A DNA stretch of 56,567 bases, from positions 1 to 56,567 of the forward strand of contig CAKZPG010000046.1 in assembly GCA_937138675.1 (NCBI GenBank). Reading direction: 5' to 3'. Positions 42,831 to 51,125 of the stretch are shown here, in pieces (position 1 is the first letter of the stretch; every line of letters starts with the position of its first letter). Below the pieces are notes generated by a model. It was not told the DNA's origin and made no database searches. It was given only the letters and a program-made list of their open reading frames with translations. The stretch is from an uncultured archaeon. GTDB lineage: Archaea > Halobacteriota > Halobacteria > Halobacteriales > Haloferacaceae. The position numbers and the translations under genes were made by a program.

Positions 42831-43733
42831 ATGCTCGGCTACGCCTGTACGAACCACACCCTCCGAGAGCGCGACCCGCCGCTGCGGTGTAACCGCAACA
42901 TGCGCAAGGCGACGTTCGCAGAGCGCGGCCCGTCGTACGCCTCGGAGCTGACGCTCCAGAACTTCGAAGATCTCCACGCGATCCTGCAGTGGAACGCCGA
43001 CCACGACGTTCAGTTCTACCGCTGTACCTCGACGCTCGTCCCGTGGAACTCGCAGTTCGACCTCGCTGCCCTCCCGGACTACGAAGCCATCCGCGCTGTC
43101 GCCGAACGGTGTGGTGCCAAGATAGAGCGCGAGGAGATGCGCCTGACCTTCCACCCGGACTACTGGTGTCGGCTCGCGAGCGACAGCGCCGACACTCGTG
43201 CGAACTCCGTCAAGGCAGTCGAGTATCACGCCGACTGGCTCGACCTGATGGGCCTCGACCGCTCGCCGTACCACGGGACCGTCGTCCACGTCGGCGCGAC
43301 CTACGGTGACAAGGCCGCCACGGCCGAGCGACTCCGGGACGCCGTCGCGGCCCTCTCGCCTGGCGCACGTGCGCGCCTGACTGTCGAGAACGACGACAAA
43401 GAGAGCCTCTGGAGCGTCCCCGAACTCGTCGACGCCCTCGACGGAACCGACGTGCCCGTCGTCTTCGACTACCATCACCACGCGTTCACCGACCGCGGGC
43501 TGACCTACCGCGAGGCGTTCGACCTCGCGGCCGAGACGTGGGGCGACGTCCGCCCGGCGACACACTACTCCGAGCCGGCGCGGCTTCACGGCGCCGACGC
43601 GCGCCCGCAAGCTCACGCCGAGTTCCCGGCGCACGTCCCAGGGTGGCTCCGCGAGCGCTCAGACGTGATGGTAGAGGCCGACGGCAAGGAGCAGGCGGTG
43701 TTCGGCGTGCGCGACGCCGCGCCAGACGCGTAG
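42831..43733 (+). CDS. uvsE: UV-damage endonuclease UvsE/UVDE
   Basis: A 300-residue TIM-barrel endonuclease. It nicks DNA 5' to UV photoproducts and opens an excision pathway independent of photolyase. It starts MLGYACTNHTLRERDPPLRC and carries family motifs: NFEDLHAILQWNADHDVQFYRCTSTLVPW, RLTFHPDYWCRL, HGTVVHVGATYGDK, LTVENDDKE and VVFDYHHHAF, with His/Glu/Asp metal ligands throughout. The track ORF begins far upstream inside rnhA; the ATG follows TATATG by about 35 nt. Confidence 0.94.
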   Translation: MLGYACTNHTLRERDPPLRCNRNMRKATFAERGPSYASELTLQNFEDLHAILQWNADHDVQFYRCTSTLVPWNSQFDLAALPDYEAIRAVAERCGAKIEREEMRLTFHPDYWCRLASDSADTRANSVKAVEYHADWLDLMGLDRSPYHGTVVHVGATYGDKAATAERLRDAVAALSPGARARLTVENDDKESLWSVPELVDALDGTDVPVVFDYHHHAFTDRGLTYREAFDLAAETWGDVRPATHYSEPARLHGADARPQAHAEFPAHVPGWLRERSDVMVEADGKEQAVFGVRDAAPDA

Positions 43734-43755
43734 CAGCATCCGTCGAGATGACAGG

Positions 43756-44106
43756 TTACATCGTCCCGACCAGCAGTTCCAGCCACCCCAGCGGCGCCAC
43801 AAACCCGTAGACTGCAACGACCCAGAGGAGCGCCGCGATGAGCGGATCGCGATAGGCACCAATGGTAGAGATCATGAAAGCGCTGCCGCCGACGAACAGG
43901 AGCTTCGCTCCAAGCCACAATGCGGGGTGGGTCTCGAGCAGTGACCGGACCACTGCCGAGTCCTCCTCGCCGATCCCGAACGCGTGTACTCCGAGGAGCG
44001 TGAGCGCCGGATCCCAGACAAGATGGGTCAGCACCATGGCGGCCAGCCCTGCGGCCCCGACTGTCACTGCCCGAGAGCGGTCGCCACGCACAGAGTCATC
44101 GGTCAC
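43756..44106 (-). CDS. Hypothetical three-helix membrane protein
   Basis: A 116-residue protein, MTDDSVRGDRSRAVTVGAAG, with helices at about 13-34, 62-85 and 89-112 (VGAAGLAAMVLTHLVWD; WLGAKLLFVGGSAFMIST; LIAALLWVVAVYGFVAPLG). A hydrophilic loop of about 25 residues (GIGEEDSAVVRSLLETHP) lies between the first two. I do not recognise the family. Its 3' end faces uvsE with 22 nt between. Confidence 0.7.
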   Translation of the reverse strand: MTDDSVRGDRSRAVTVGAAGLAAMVLTHLVWDPALTLLGVHAFGIGEEDSAVVRSLLETHPALWLGAKLLFVGGSAFMISTIGAYRDPLIAALLWVVAVYGFVAPLGWLELLVGTM

Positions 44107-44230
44107 CCATATGTCTCGACGCCGGTCGGGGTAAACGGCTACGCCGGCGCGAAGATCCCGGTCGTGCGTCGGGTCACGGTGCCGGTCACAACCGCCGAGG
44201 GGTTATCCGTCCCGAACACGTCTCAGTTGT

Positions 44231-44668
44231 GTGGCAAACAACATCACCGTGACGGACTCGTACATCGAGTCAACCGAGCGCGTCCAGCCAGACCAAGCGA
44301 ACAACTACGAGAACGCTCACGGGGGCGAGATCGTGAAACTGATGGACGAACTCGCGGCCATTGCGGCGATGCGGATCGCTGGCGAGACGTGTGTGACCGC
44401 ACATATCGGGAGCGTGGACTTTCAGGCGCCGCTCCCGGTCGGTCACGTCGCCACACTCTCTGCGTACGTCTACGACACCGGCGACACCAGTCTCGACGTA
44501 CGCGTCAACGTCGAGGGGAGCGACCCTCGGACCGACGGGACGGAGACGACCACCTCTGCGTGTTTCACGCTGGTCGCCGTCGACGCCGACGGGCGGCCCG
44601 TCAAAGTGCCAGAGGTCGTCGCCGAAACTGACCGCGAACACGAACTGGTCGCGGCTGCGCCCTGTTGA
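44231..44668 (+). CDS. Acyl-CoA thioesterase (hotdog fold)
   Basis: A 145-residue hotdog-fold thioesterase from a GTG start (VANNITVTDSYIESTERVQP). The Asn-Ala-His-Gly segment ENAHGGEIVKLMDELAAIAAMRIA holds the likely catalytic/CoA-binding helix, and VDFQAPLPVGHVATLSAYV follows as in the YciA/Acot group. It hydrolyses acyl-CoA to the acid and CoA. Substrate range unknown. Confidence 0.9.
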   Translation: MANNITVTDSYIESTERVQPDQANNYENAHGGEIVKLMDELAAIAAMRIAGETCVTAHIGSVDFQAPLPVGHVATLSAYVYDTGDTSLDVRVNVEGSDPRTDGTETTTSACFTLVAVDADGRPVKVPEVVAETDREHELVAAAPC

Positions 44669-44866
44669 ACCGGAGCACGCGCTGAGCGACGACGCGTGCG
44701 ACCGGAGACCAAACGGAACCGGGCGGAACGGGCACACCGTACAGTCGACAGCAGTGCGAGCGCTCTGGCACCACCGCGGTGTGACGCCGGAGCCACGCTC
44801 TGGTCTCGCAAGCTCCGGAGACGTCCTGTCGCCGGCGTTATTCGTCCTGCTCGCGTAACGCCGGTA

Positions 44867-46063
44867 ATGCCAGAGTGTGTGGTTCTCGCCCGGCGCGACG
44901 GGCCCGACGCGACGGCCCCGACACCGGCGCTCACGGCGCTTCTGCGCCGACTCGGGGGCGAGGTCGTTGCGAGGGCGTCGCAGTCGCGCCGTGAACACAA
45001 CCACTACGCGGTGGGACCGGCCCTCGTCGATCAGGTTCGTGCGCACTGTCGCGACCACGACGCGGACACGGTTGTTGTCGACGGCCACCTCCACGAGGGA
45101 CAGGTCGTCGACCTCGCAGACGCACTTCCAGTCGAGACCGTCTGGGACCGCCGCGACGTCGTCTGGGCCGCCCTCGCCGCGGGGGGTAACGACGTAGCGG
45201 CGGCGCGACGCAGTCTCCGGACGGGACGGGTTGAGCGGCGACGTGTCGCGGCCGCTCGCCGCACCGCGGCTGCTGAGGGACCAGATACCGACGATGGCCG
45301 ACTCGCAGACCTTGACCGCCGCCGTGACCGGCACGAGGCTGCCCTCGCCGACGCCCGGAAGACAGCCCGCCGGGCGGCGCGCGAGGCGTACACGGACGTC
45401 GACGCTCATGTTGTCGTTGTCGGCGCGACTGACGCGTCGACGACACCGGTCTGGGCCGCGCTGTGCGACCGATCGGTAGAGGAGGAAAATGGAGAGGGAG
45501 CCGACAGCAGGCCGGTTGCCCCGGCGACCGCGACGACCGCCGTGACCCGTCTTGGCGCCTCCAAGGTCGCAGTGAGCGATGGCCCGGGACTGGTCGGCGG
45601 TGACGCGGCGTGGTACGACGGGGTCGTCCCCAACTGGACGGCGACGGTCGAGCGCGCGGCCGTCATCGTCGCCGTCGCCGACGGAACTCGTGCCGGCGCC
45701 GCCCTCCAGAGTGCGTGTGACCGGGTCAACGCGCCGGTCGTTGCCGTGACGCCCGACGCGGCCGCCGCGGTTCCGTCGACACGGGTGACCGCGACGCTGG
45801 CCGACACCGGTGACCGGCCGCCGGTGGACCGACTTCGCGGTGCGGTCGCCGACGCCCTCGCGGAGACAGGACTCGTCGCAACGCTTCCGTACAGAGACGA
45901 GGCGCACACGGTCGTCTCCTGGCTCCACGACCGCGGAACAGTCGCGGCAGTCGACTACGATGACCAGATCACAGTGCGGGTCGCGGTCCCGGCGTCGGCG
46001 ACAGAGGCGGTCCGGTCACGCGTCACGTCGGCCGGTGGGAGCGTCGCAATGGAGTCGGACTGA
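44867..46063 (+). CDS. HflX-like protein with destroyed GTPase motifs (pseudo-GTPase)
   Basis: A 398-residue protein related over its whole length to HflX. The N-domain (GGEVVARASQSRREHNHYAV; DADTVVVDGHLHEGQVVDLA, about 30-84) and the helical linker (to about 178) align with HflX, and the C-tail TLPYRDEAHTVVSWLHDRGTVAAVDYDD parallels its RLYIPMTDDTMSLVSWVHDHG. In between, G1 is GATDASTT (186-193) instead of GYTNAGKS, G3 SDGPGLVG instead of TDTVGFVS, and G4 VTPDA instead of NKVD. GTP binding is unlikely. It may act on ribosomes or regulate HflX. The start at ATG 44867 was set inside the track ORF. Confidence 0.85.
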   Translation: MPECVVLARRDGPDATAPTPALTALLRRLGGEVVARASQSRREHNHYAVGPALVDQVRAHCRDHDADTVVVDGHLHEGQVVDLADALPVETVWDRRDVVWAALAAGGNDVAAARRSLRTGRVERRRVAAARRTAAAEGPDTDDGRLADLDRRRDRHEAALADARKTARRAAREAYTDVDAHVVVVGATDASTTPVWAALCDRSVEEENGEGADSRPVAPATATTAVTRLGASKVAVSDGPGLVGGDAAWYDGVVPNWTATVERAAVIVAVADGTRAGAALQSACDRVNAPVVAVTPDAAAAVPSTRVTATLADTGDRPPVDRLRGAVADALAETGLVATLPYRDEAHTVVSWLHDRGTVAAVDYDDQITVRVAVPASATEAVRSRVTSAGGSVAMESD

Positions 46064-46114
46064 CGCCGCCCGGGGCGTGGCAGTAGCGTTTTGACGGCGA
46101 CAGGCCAGTTATTC

Positions 46115-47593
46115 ATGATGGTTCGGCGGCGTGACGGCGACGAGATCGCACTCCTCGACTCGTCGATCCGGACGGTCGGCGGGGCGGTCGTCTCGACGTT
46201 ACTGTACGTTCTAAGCGGGCTGGTCTACGTCGCCGTAACCTCGCCCGCGGCGACGGGGACGTACTTCTTTATCGCTATTGCAACGGCACTGGTGTTGCGC
46301 CCGGTTCGGGGCATCAGCCAGACGCTCCAGAAGATCGGCAGCGAGCGAGGAGAGGACGTCGGGACGTATCTCGGGGTCGCTCTCGGGTTCACGGCGGGGT
46401 ACCTGCTCTTTGGGGGGACGGTCGTCGCTGTCGGAGCGGACCAGATCATTCGCCGGACCGTGTTCACCGCAGAACTACTCGTGCCGAGCAGTCTGTACGC
46501 TGTCGCGCTGGCGCTATCGATGGTGGTCACGAGCTTGGTCGGGGCCATCGGCTACCCAAGCGTGCAGACGTGGCTCAGTGGCACCCAGAGCGCGGCACGG
46601 CTGGCAATTGTCGTGCTGTTCGCCACAGCCGTCGACACCGCCGCCGAGTTGCTACTCATCGGCGTTGGAGTCCGACTCGCACTCTTTCTCCCTGTCGGCC
46701 TGTACCTCGGGGTCGTTCCGCATCGTCCTGACCGGCACGCGATCGGTCGGGCGTGGGCGTTCGCAAGGTGGAGCGTGCCAGACCAGATTCTCGACCGGTT
46801 CTCCTACAACATGCCTGTGTTCGTACTGGGTGTCGTCGCCACGCCCGCCGCAGTTGGGGTCTACGAGGCGGCCGATCGGTTCGCAGACTTCGGCGCCACG
46901 ATCTCGTGGCGGCTTGCCTCGCCGCTGCTCACGAAAGTTAGCGGTGACGTCGCTGCCGGACACGACTACGGCGCATATCTCGACGGGGCGGTCACCGGCG
47001 GCACGGGCGTGACCTTCCTGGTCTGTGGCTATCTCTTGGCCGCACACGATGCCGTCGCCCGGGTCGCGTTCGCCGACGCACAGGCTGCGTTCTCGACGAC
47101 GGTCTTGATTGTCGGCGTGGTGAACGTTCTCCGGGGGTTCTGGACGCTCACGTCGCACGCGATAGAGGGCCTCGGGAAGCCGAGCGTGAGCGTCCGCACG
47201 AAGCTCTATGGACTGGCGGTCAGTGTGCCTATCCCGGTCGTCTTCGGCGCGGAGTTCGGCGCGGTCGCGGGCGCCGTTGGCTACGGAGTGATGAACCTCG
47301 TCGTGTTCGCCTACGTCTGTTACTACGCCCGCGGAGTACTGGGGCAGGTGCCAGTCGCCCTGCCGATGGCAGCACGACTCACGCTCGGCGCGGTCGTCGC
47401 GTACGGACTGACGACCGCCACGATCGCCGGCCTGCGCGCCAGTGAGGTGTCCGAACTCGTCGTCGCAGTCGTGGCCGCGACCGTTTCGGTGGTCGGGTTC
47501 GTGGCCGTAGTGCTCGTCGTGTCGACCCCGGCTCGGATCGTCGCCTGGCGCGTGTTCGAACTGTGTACCGGTCGCGTGAGAACCGGCGGTTGA
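46115..47593 (+). CDS. Polysaccharide/oligosaccharide flippase-like membrane protein
   Basis: A 492-residue protein with about 14 hydrophobic helices, starting MMVRRRDGDEIALLDSSIRT. It has the Wzx/MATE-like layout: VGGAVVSTLLYVLSGLVYVAV, a RWSVPDQILDRFSYNMPVFVLG centre and GVYEAADRFADFGATISWRLASPLL, as in polysaccharide-biosynthesis flippases that move lipid-linked glycans. The ORF track begins at TTG 46091; the ATG eight codons later fits better. No glycosyltransferase adjoins it. Confidence 0.85.
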   Translation: MMVRRRDGDEIALLDSSIRTVGGAVVSTLLYVLSGLVYVAVTSPAATGTYFFIAIATALVLRPVRGISQTLQKIGSERGEDVGTYLGVALGFTAGYLLFGGTVVAVGADQIIRRTVFTAELLVPSSLYAVALALSMVVTSLVGAIGYPSVQTWLSGTQSAARLAIVVLFATAVDTAAELLLIGVGVRLALFLPVGLYLGVVPHRPDRHAIGRAWAFARWSVPDQILDRFSYNMPVFVLGVVATPAAVGVYEAADRFADFGATISWRLASPLLTKVSGDVAAGHDYGAYLDGAVTGGTGVTFLVCGYLLAAHDAVARVAFADAQAAFSTTVLIVGVVNVLRGFWTLTSHAIEGLGKPSVSVRTKLYGLAVSVPIPVVFGAEFGAVAGAVGYGVMNLVVFAYVCYYARGVLGQVPVALPMAARLTLGAVVAYGLTTATIAGLRASEVSELVVAVVAATVSVVGFVAVVLVVSTPARIVAWRVFELCTGRVRTGG

Positions 47594-47778
47594 CGGCTAC
47601 GAGGGCAGGTCGGGGCCGACCGAGGGTACGTGCGTCGGGAACTTGTATAACTCAGTTCTGCGTGCTGAATAAAACTAGTTGACCCCGAGCCAGCCACACG
47701 TGTCGGAGTCCTTCCTTCGTGAGGTCGTCTCCGGGGGCAACGCGGCTGCACCAGTTCGACGGCTCACACCGCTCGAAT

Positions 47779-48411
47779 TCAGGCCTCACCGGGCGCGCGG
47801 TCGAGTGCAACGCGGAGCGGGTGGTCCGGCGCGAGGTCGTGACCGGCGGCAACGCCGTTGAGTGCTGCCGCGGCCGGCGACTCGCGGACTGCCACGTCGT
47901 CGTAGCCCGCCGTCTTGAGCGGCTCGAAGAGCGTTGCTGTCCCGCGTAGAGTGTACTTCTGGTGGTAGTCTTCCGCGGGGCAGAACTCCGGGAGCCGTTC
48001 GAGCCGCGTCTCGACCGTCTGAGGGGCAAACCCCGCTGATTCGAGGTACGTGACCAGCGCGTCGTGCTGTGCCTCCGAGGCGGCGAGCACGACGTTCTGG
48101 TACTGGGTCGTGGCCGTCTGTGTATGTGGGTCGTGGCGGTCGAACACCCACGCGAGGAGGTCCTTGTATGAGAGCCGGTCGGGGTCGTAGTCGACCTGGA
48201 CGACCTCGGTGTGGTCGCCGAGCGCGTGGTAGGTCGGGTCGGGCATCGTCCCGCCGGCGTAGCCCACCCGCGTCCGGACCACTCCGTCTTGCGCCCCAAA
48301 CCACGCGTCCGGGCCCCAGAAACAGCCGAGTCCGAACGTCGCTGTCTCCGTCTTCGCGAGCGGGAGCGCGTCATCATCGTGCGCCTCAACGAGCGTCGGC
48401 GTTAGTGACAT
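47779..48411 (-). CDS. msrA: Peptide methionine sulfoxide reductase MsrA
   Basis: A 210-residue enzyme that reduces methionine-S-sulfoxide in proteins. The active-site motif is ATFGLGCFWGPDAWF with C30 as nucleophile, followed by VVRTRVGYAGGTMPDPTYHALGDHTEVVQVDYDP and the YQNVVL segment. The start MSLTPTLVEAHDD was taken rather than the track start 20 codons upstream. The 185-nt gap downstream holds a possible coding fragment (see rejected items). Confidence 0.94.
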   Translation of the reverse strand: MSLTPTLVEAHDDDALPLAKTETATFGLGCFWGPDAWFGAQDGVVRTRVGYAGGTMPDPTYHALGDHTEVVQVDYDPDRLSYKDLLAWVFDRHDPHTQTATTQYQNVVLAASEAQHDALVTYLESAGFAPQTVETRLERLPEFCPAEDYHQKYTLRGTATLFEPLKTAGYDDVAVRESPAAAALNGVAAGHDLAPDHPLRVALDRAPGEA

Positions 48412-48591
48412 GTGTCGGCTCCGGGTCGGGCGCGAATCAGTCTGGCGGCGGGCCAGTGACCGGACTCCCAACTCCGGGGGTCGACAGTCAGAAAGGTAAC
48501 GACCGACAGGACCAAGCGACGCAGAGAGACGGGCGACGGTGCCTCTCGACCGACGGCGGAGGGTATCGGTCGCGGCATTGGCCAGACCCCG

Positions 48592-49314
48592 CTAGTGGAG
48601 CATGTCGAGCAGGAAGATGGCGAGAAAGCCAATGAAGAAGAGCGTTGTCGAAGTCGGTGTTTCGGGGACCGTCTGAGCCTTCACGAGCAACTCCTCGGTG
48701 ACGAGGTAGAGCAGTGCCGCCGACCCGAACGCGAGGATGACCGCGATAGGTGCGCCGGTCACCCCGTCGAGCGACAGGACACCGACGGTCACACCGACTG
48801 TCAGGAGAAGGCCGAACGCCGCGGGCACGGCGAGTTTCTTGAGCGTCCCGACCCCATTCGGCAGGGCGACGACCCCAGCCACACCGAGGAACAGCACCTC
48901 GATCGCCAGCGCCACGGCGATGAGAACGCCCGTCGCGGCCTCCGCGAGGAACGTGACGCCAATGAGAACGCCGTCGATTATCATATCGATGCCAACGGTA
49001 ATGAGCAGACCGGCCGCACCGGCGAACTCCCCACCGACGTCGCGCTGCTCTATCACTTTGCTTAGCCGGTGGACGCCCAGCATCGTCGCGACGCCGACTG
49101 CGAACCCGAGGACGACGACGAGTGGTGCCCGGTCGTGAACGTCCGGTAGCAGTTCGGCGGCGACCGCGGCGATCACAACGCCAGCGGCGAAGTGCTGGAC
49201 GTTGCTCTCCATCTGCGGCCCCGGCGCGCGGTAGACCGCGACAATGCCACCGACCATCGCGGCGACGACGGCCAGCATCGTGTACGACAGTGCCTGGACG
49301 AGTGTCCCTGTCAT
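48592..49314 (-). CDS. ZIP-family-like metal transporter
   Basis: A 240-residue membrane protein with about eight helices, MTGTLVQALSYTMLAVVAAM. The ZIP-like features are NVQHFAAGVVIAAVAAELLPDV in the second/third helix region and GIDMIIDGVLIGVTF in the helix that normally carries HxxxEG. Here the motif reads D-IIDG, so the usual metal-binding His is absent. It probably still moves a divalent cation, but specificity may differ. The C-terminus ends in FLAIFLLDMLH. Confidence 0.8.
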   Translation of the reverse strand: MTGTLVQALSYTMLAVVAAMVGGIVAVYRAPGPQMESNVQHFAAGVVIAAVAAELLPDVHDRAPLVVVLGFAVGVATMLGVHRLSKVIEQRDVGGEFAGAAGLLITVGIDMIIDGVLIGVTFLAEAATGVLIAVALAIEVLFLGVAGVVALPNGVGTLKKLAVPAAFGLLLTVGVTVGVLSLDGVTGAPIAVILAFGSAALLYLVTEELLVKAQTVPETPTSTTLFFIGFLAIFLLDMLH

Positions 49315-49503
49315 TTGTCCCCCCCAAACAGCCGAACTGACATGAATCCGGCCGTTCCGGAACCGCACTCGTCGCCCGTCGTCTGTTCAACGCGCCCCCG
49401 AGACGAGCAGGGCGACGTCCTCGTCCAGCGACCCGGGCTACACGGGCAGAGGTGCCGAGACTCGGGCGATCTACTTAATCCGAAGCCCCGCGCCGCCAAC
49501 CGT

Positions 49504-49788
49504 CTACGGCACCCGTGGCAGAGTCCTAACGTCAAGAGTGGGGTGTGTGGCGCTGCGTGCGAGTACCTCCGTCCGTAGCTGGAGGGGCGCCCTGCCGGAG
49601 AGTGACTCGTTGTACTCGACAATGCAGGTGCCCGCGTCACGCTGCCACCAGTCGTGGTCGTCGTCCCTGACGCGGAAGACTCAGTCGTGCGACATTAACT
49701 CCGCCGGGTCAACTTCGCCGCCGCCAAAGCGACTCAGTAGGCCCCTGCGGCGAGTACTCAAGTCGATCGGCTCGGAAAAACTGCTCAT
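49504..49788 (-). pseudogene. Small ORF interrupted by one in-frame TGA, antisense-overlapping the asparaginase start
   Basis: From ATG 49788 the frame reads MSSFSEPIDLSTRRRGLLSR then FGGGEVDPAELMSHD, a TGA (49681-49683), and continues in the same frame as VFRVRDDDHDWWQRDAGTCI then VEYNESLSGRAPLQLRTEVLARSATHPTL until TAG at 49504. Both halves show strong GC3 bias and sensible haloarchaeal composition. One base change would restore a 94-residue protein. The start codon overlaps the start codon of the asparaginase-like gene on the other strand, so the two 5' ends collide. Family unknown. Confidence 0.55.
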
Positions 49789-50749
49789 GCCAATCCGTAT
49801 CGTGTCCACGGGCGGAACGATCGCATCGACAGACGACGCCGGCGGAGACGCGACACCTAGCCTCTCTGGTGAGGACCTCGTCGCCGCAGTGTCGGGCCTC
49901 AAGGCCGTGGCCGACGTTGAGACCGAGCAGTTCGCGAACGTCCCGAGCCCACACCTGACAGTCAAGCAACTGTGGGGCCTGACCGAACGAGTCCGGGAAC
50001 TCGACGCTGACCCCGACGTCGACGGGGTCGTTGTGACCCACGGGACGAGTACGCTGGAGGAGTCGGCGTACTTTGTTGACCTCTGTTACGACGGCGCGAC
50101 GCCGGTGGTGTTCACCGGCGCGATGCGGAACCCGTCACTGACCAGCCCCGATGGCCCGGGCAACGTACTCGCGAGCGTCCAGGTCGCGGTTGAGGACTGC
50201 GCCAGCGAGATGGGTGTTCTCGTGACCCTCGCTGACCGGGTCCACGCCGCGCGCGAGGCGACGAAGACCCACTCGACGGCGCTCGACACGTTCCGCGCGC
50301 CGGAGTTCGGCCCCCTCGCTGTCGTGGAGGAGGGGCGCGTTACGTGGCGGCGCCGGCCCGTGAACCCCGACCCGACGTTCGACCCCGACCCCGACGCCCT
50401 CACGGGCGACGTGGCGGCCCTGTGGGTCACTGTCGACATGTCCGAACGGCAGATACGCGCGGCGACCGACACCGCGGCCGTGTGTCTGGCGACGCTCGGC
50501 ACCGGCGGACACCCCCCGTCTGTCATCCCGGCGCTCCGCGACCTCCGCGCGGCCGACGTCCCCCTCGTCGCGACGACGCGGTGTCCCGAGGGTCGACTCG
50601 GGCGAGAGACGTATGGGTTCGAGGGGAGCCACAGAACGCTCCGCGATCTCGACACTTACTTCTCCGATCTCAACCTCCAGAAGACTCGCGTGCGGACGAT
50701 AGTCGCCCTCGGGGCAGACCGGCTGGACGACGCCTTCGAGCAACCCTGA
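49787..50749 (+). CDS. L-asparaginase-like amidohydrolase
   Basis: A 320-residue member of the type I/II asparaginase-GatD fold. The first catalytic Thr is in IRIVSTGGTIASTDDA. The second motif reads VTHGTSTLEESAYFVDL where most members have THGTD, so the substrate-binding Asp is replaced by Ser. The catalytic-Lys region (AREATKTHSTALDTFRAPEFGPL) is kept. It hydrolyses asparagine or a related amide; the substitution leaves specificity open. ATG 49787 was used; the longer track start is not credible. Confidence 0.88.
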   Translation: MPIRIVSTGGTIASTDDAGGDATPSLSGEDLVAAVSGLKAVADVETEQFANVPSPHLTVKQLWGLTERVRELDADPDVDGVVVTHGTSTLEESAYFVDLCYDGATPVVFTGAMRNPSLTSPDGPGNVLASVQVAVEDCASEMGVLVTLADRVHAAREATKTHSTALDTFRAPEFGPLAVVEEGRVTWRRRPVNPDPTFDPDPDALTGDVAALWVTVDMSERQIRAATDTAAVCLATLGTGGHPPSVIPALRDLRAADVPLVATTRCPEGRLGRETYGFEGSHRTLRDLDTYFSDLNLQKTRVRTIVALGADRLDDAFEQP

Positions 50750-50907
50750 GGAGAGTGCGCCCCGTACGTGGCCGGTGAACACCTCCGGGACGGGACAGAC
50801 CCACCCCGCGCAGGTCACCCGATGCCGTCGCCCCTCGCGCACGGGTCAGTGTCCATTATCAGAGGCAAGCAGAACGCGCACGAGATTAGCCGTGGGAGAA
50901 ATCAGCC

Positions 50908-51105
50908 TCACACCGCGCCAAGTTTCCATTCGGCAAGGCCGATCGAGTACACACCGGGCACGCCGATGAACAGCCGGTTCCCGCCCCGTTCAAACACTCT
51001 GGCCACGCTCGGAGCAGCCGCTTCCTTGGCCGCGTCAAGATCAATTTTGAGAGGCAGGCACCCGTGATACGGCCGGAGATTGAAAACAAGCCAAACTTTT
51101 AAAAA
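50908..51105 (-). pseudogene. N-terminally truncated coding fragment of unknown family
   Basis: A 65-codon minus-strand frame, without any early start codon and bounded upstream by a stop, reads VFNLRPYHGCLPLKIDLDAA then KEAAAPSVARVFERGGNRLFIGVPGVYSIGLAEWKLGAV. The composition and codon choice look like genuine protein C-terminus. It lies beside another decayed gene and a half hairpin (GATTAGCCGTGGGAGAA, about 50885). The rest of 50750-50907 shows nothing else. I do not recognise the family. Confidence 0.4.
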
Positions 51106-51125
51106 TCAGAGCTAATGATTCACAA

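Noticed and set aside
44270-45928. 552-codon minus-strand ORF opposite the thioesterase and HflX-like genes
   Set aside because: It spans two genes on the other strand and their intergenic gap, and has Arg/Gly-rich, non-acidic composition.
47652-47775. Minus-strand peptide ending GLRHVWLARGQLVLFSTQN downstream of msrA
   Set aside because: It looks a little like the end of a transposase or other gene, but only about 40 codons are coding-like and I cannot name a family, so I do not list it as a feature.
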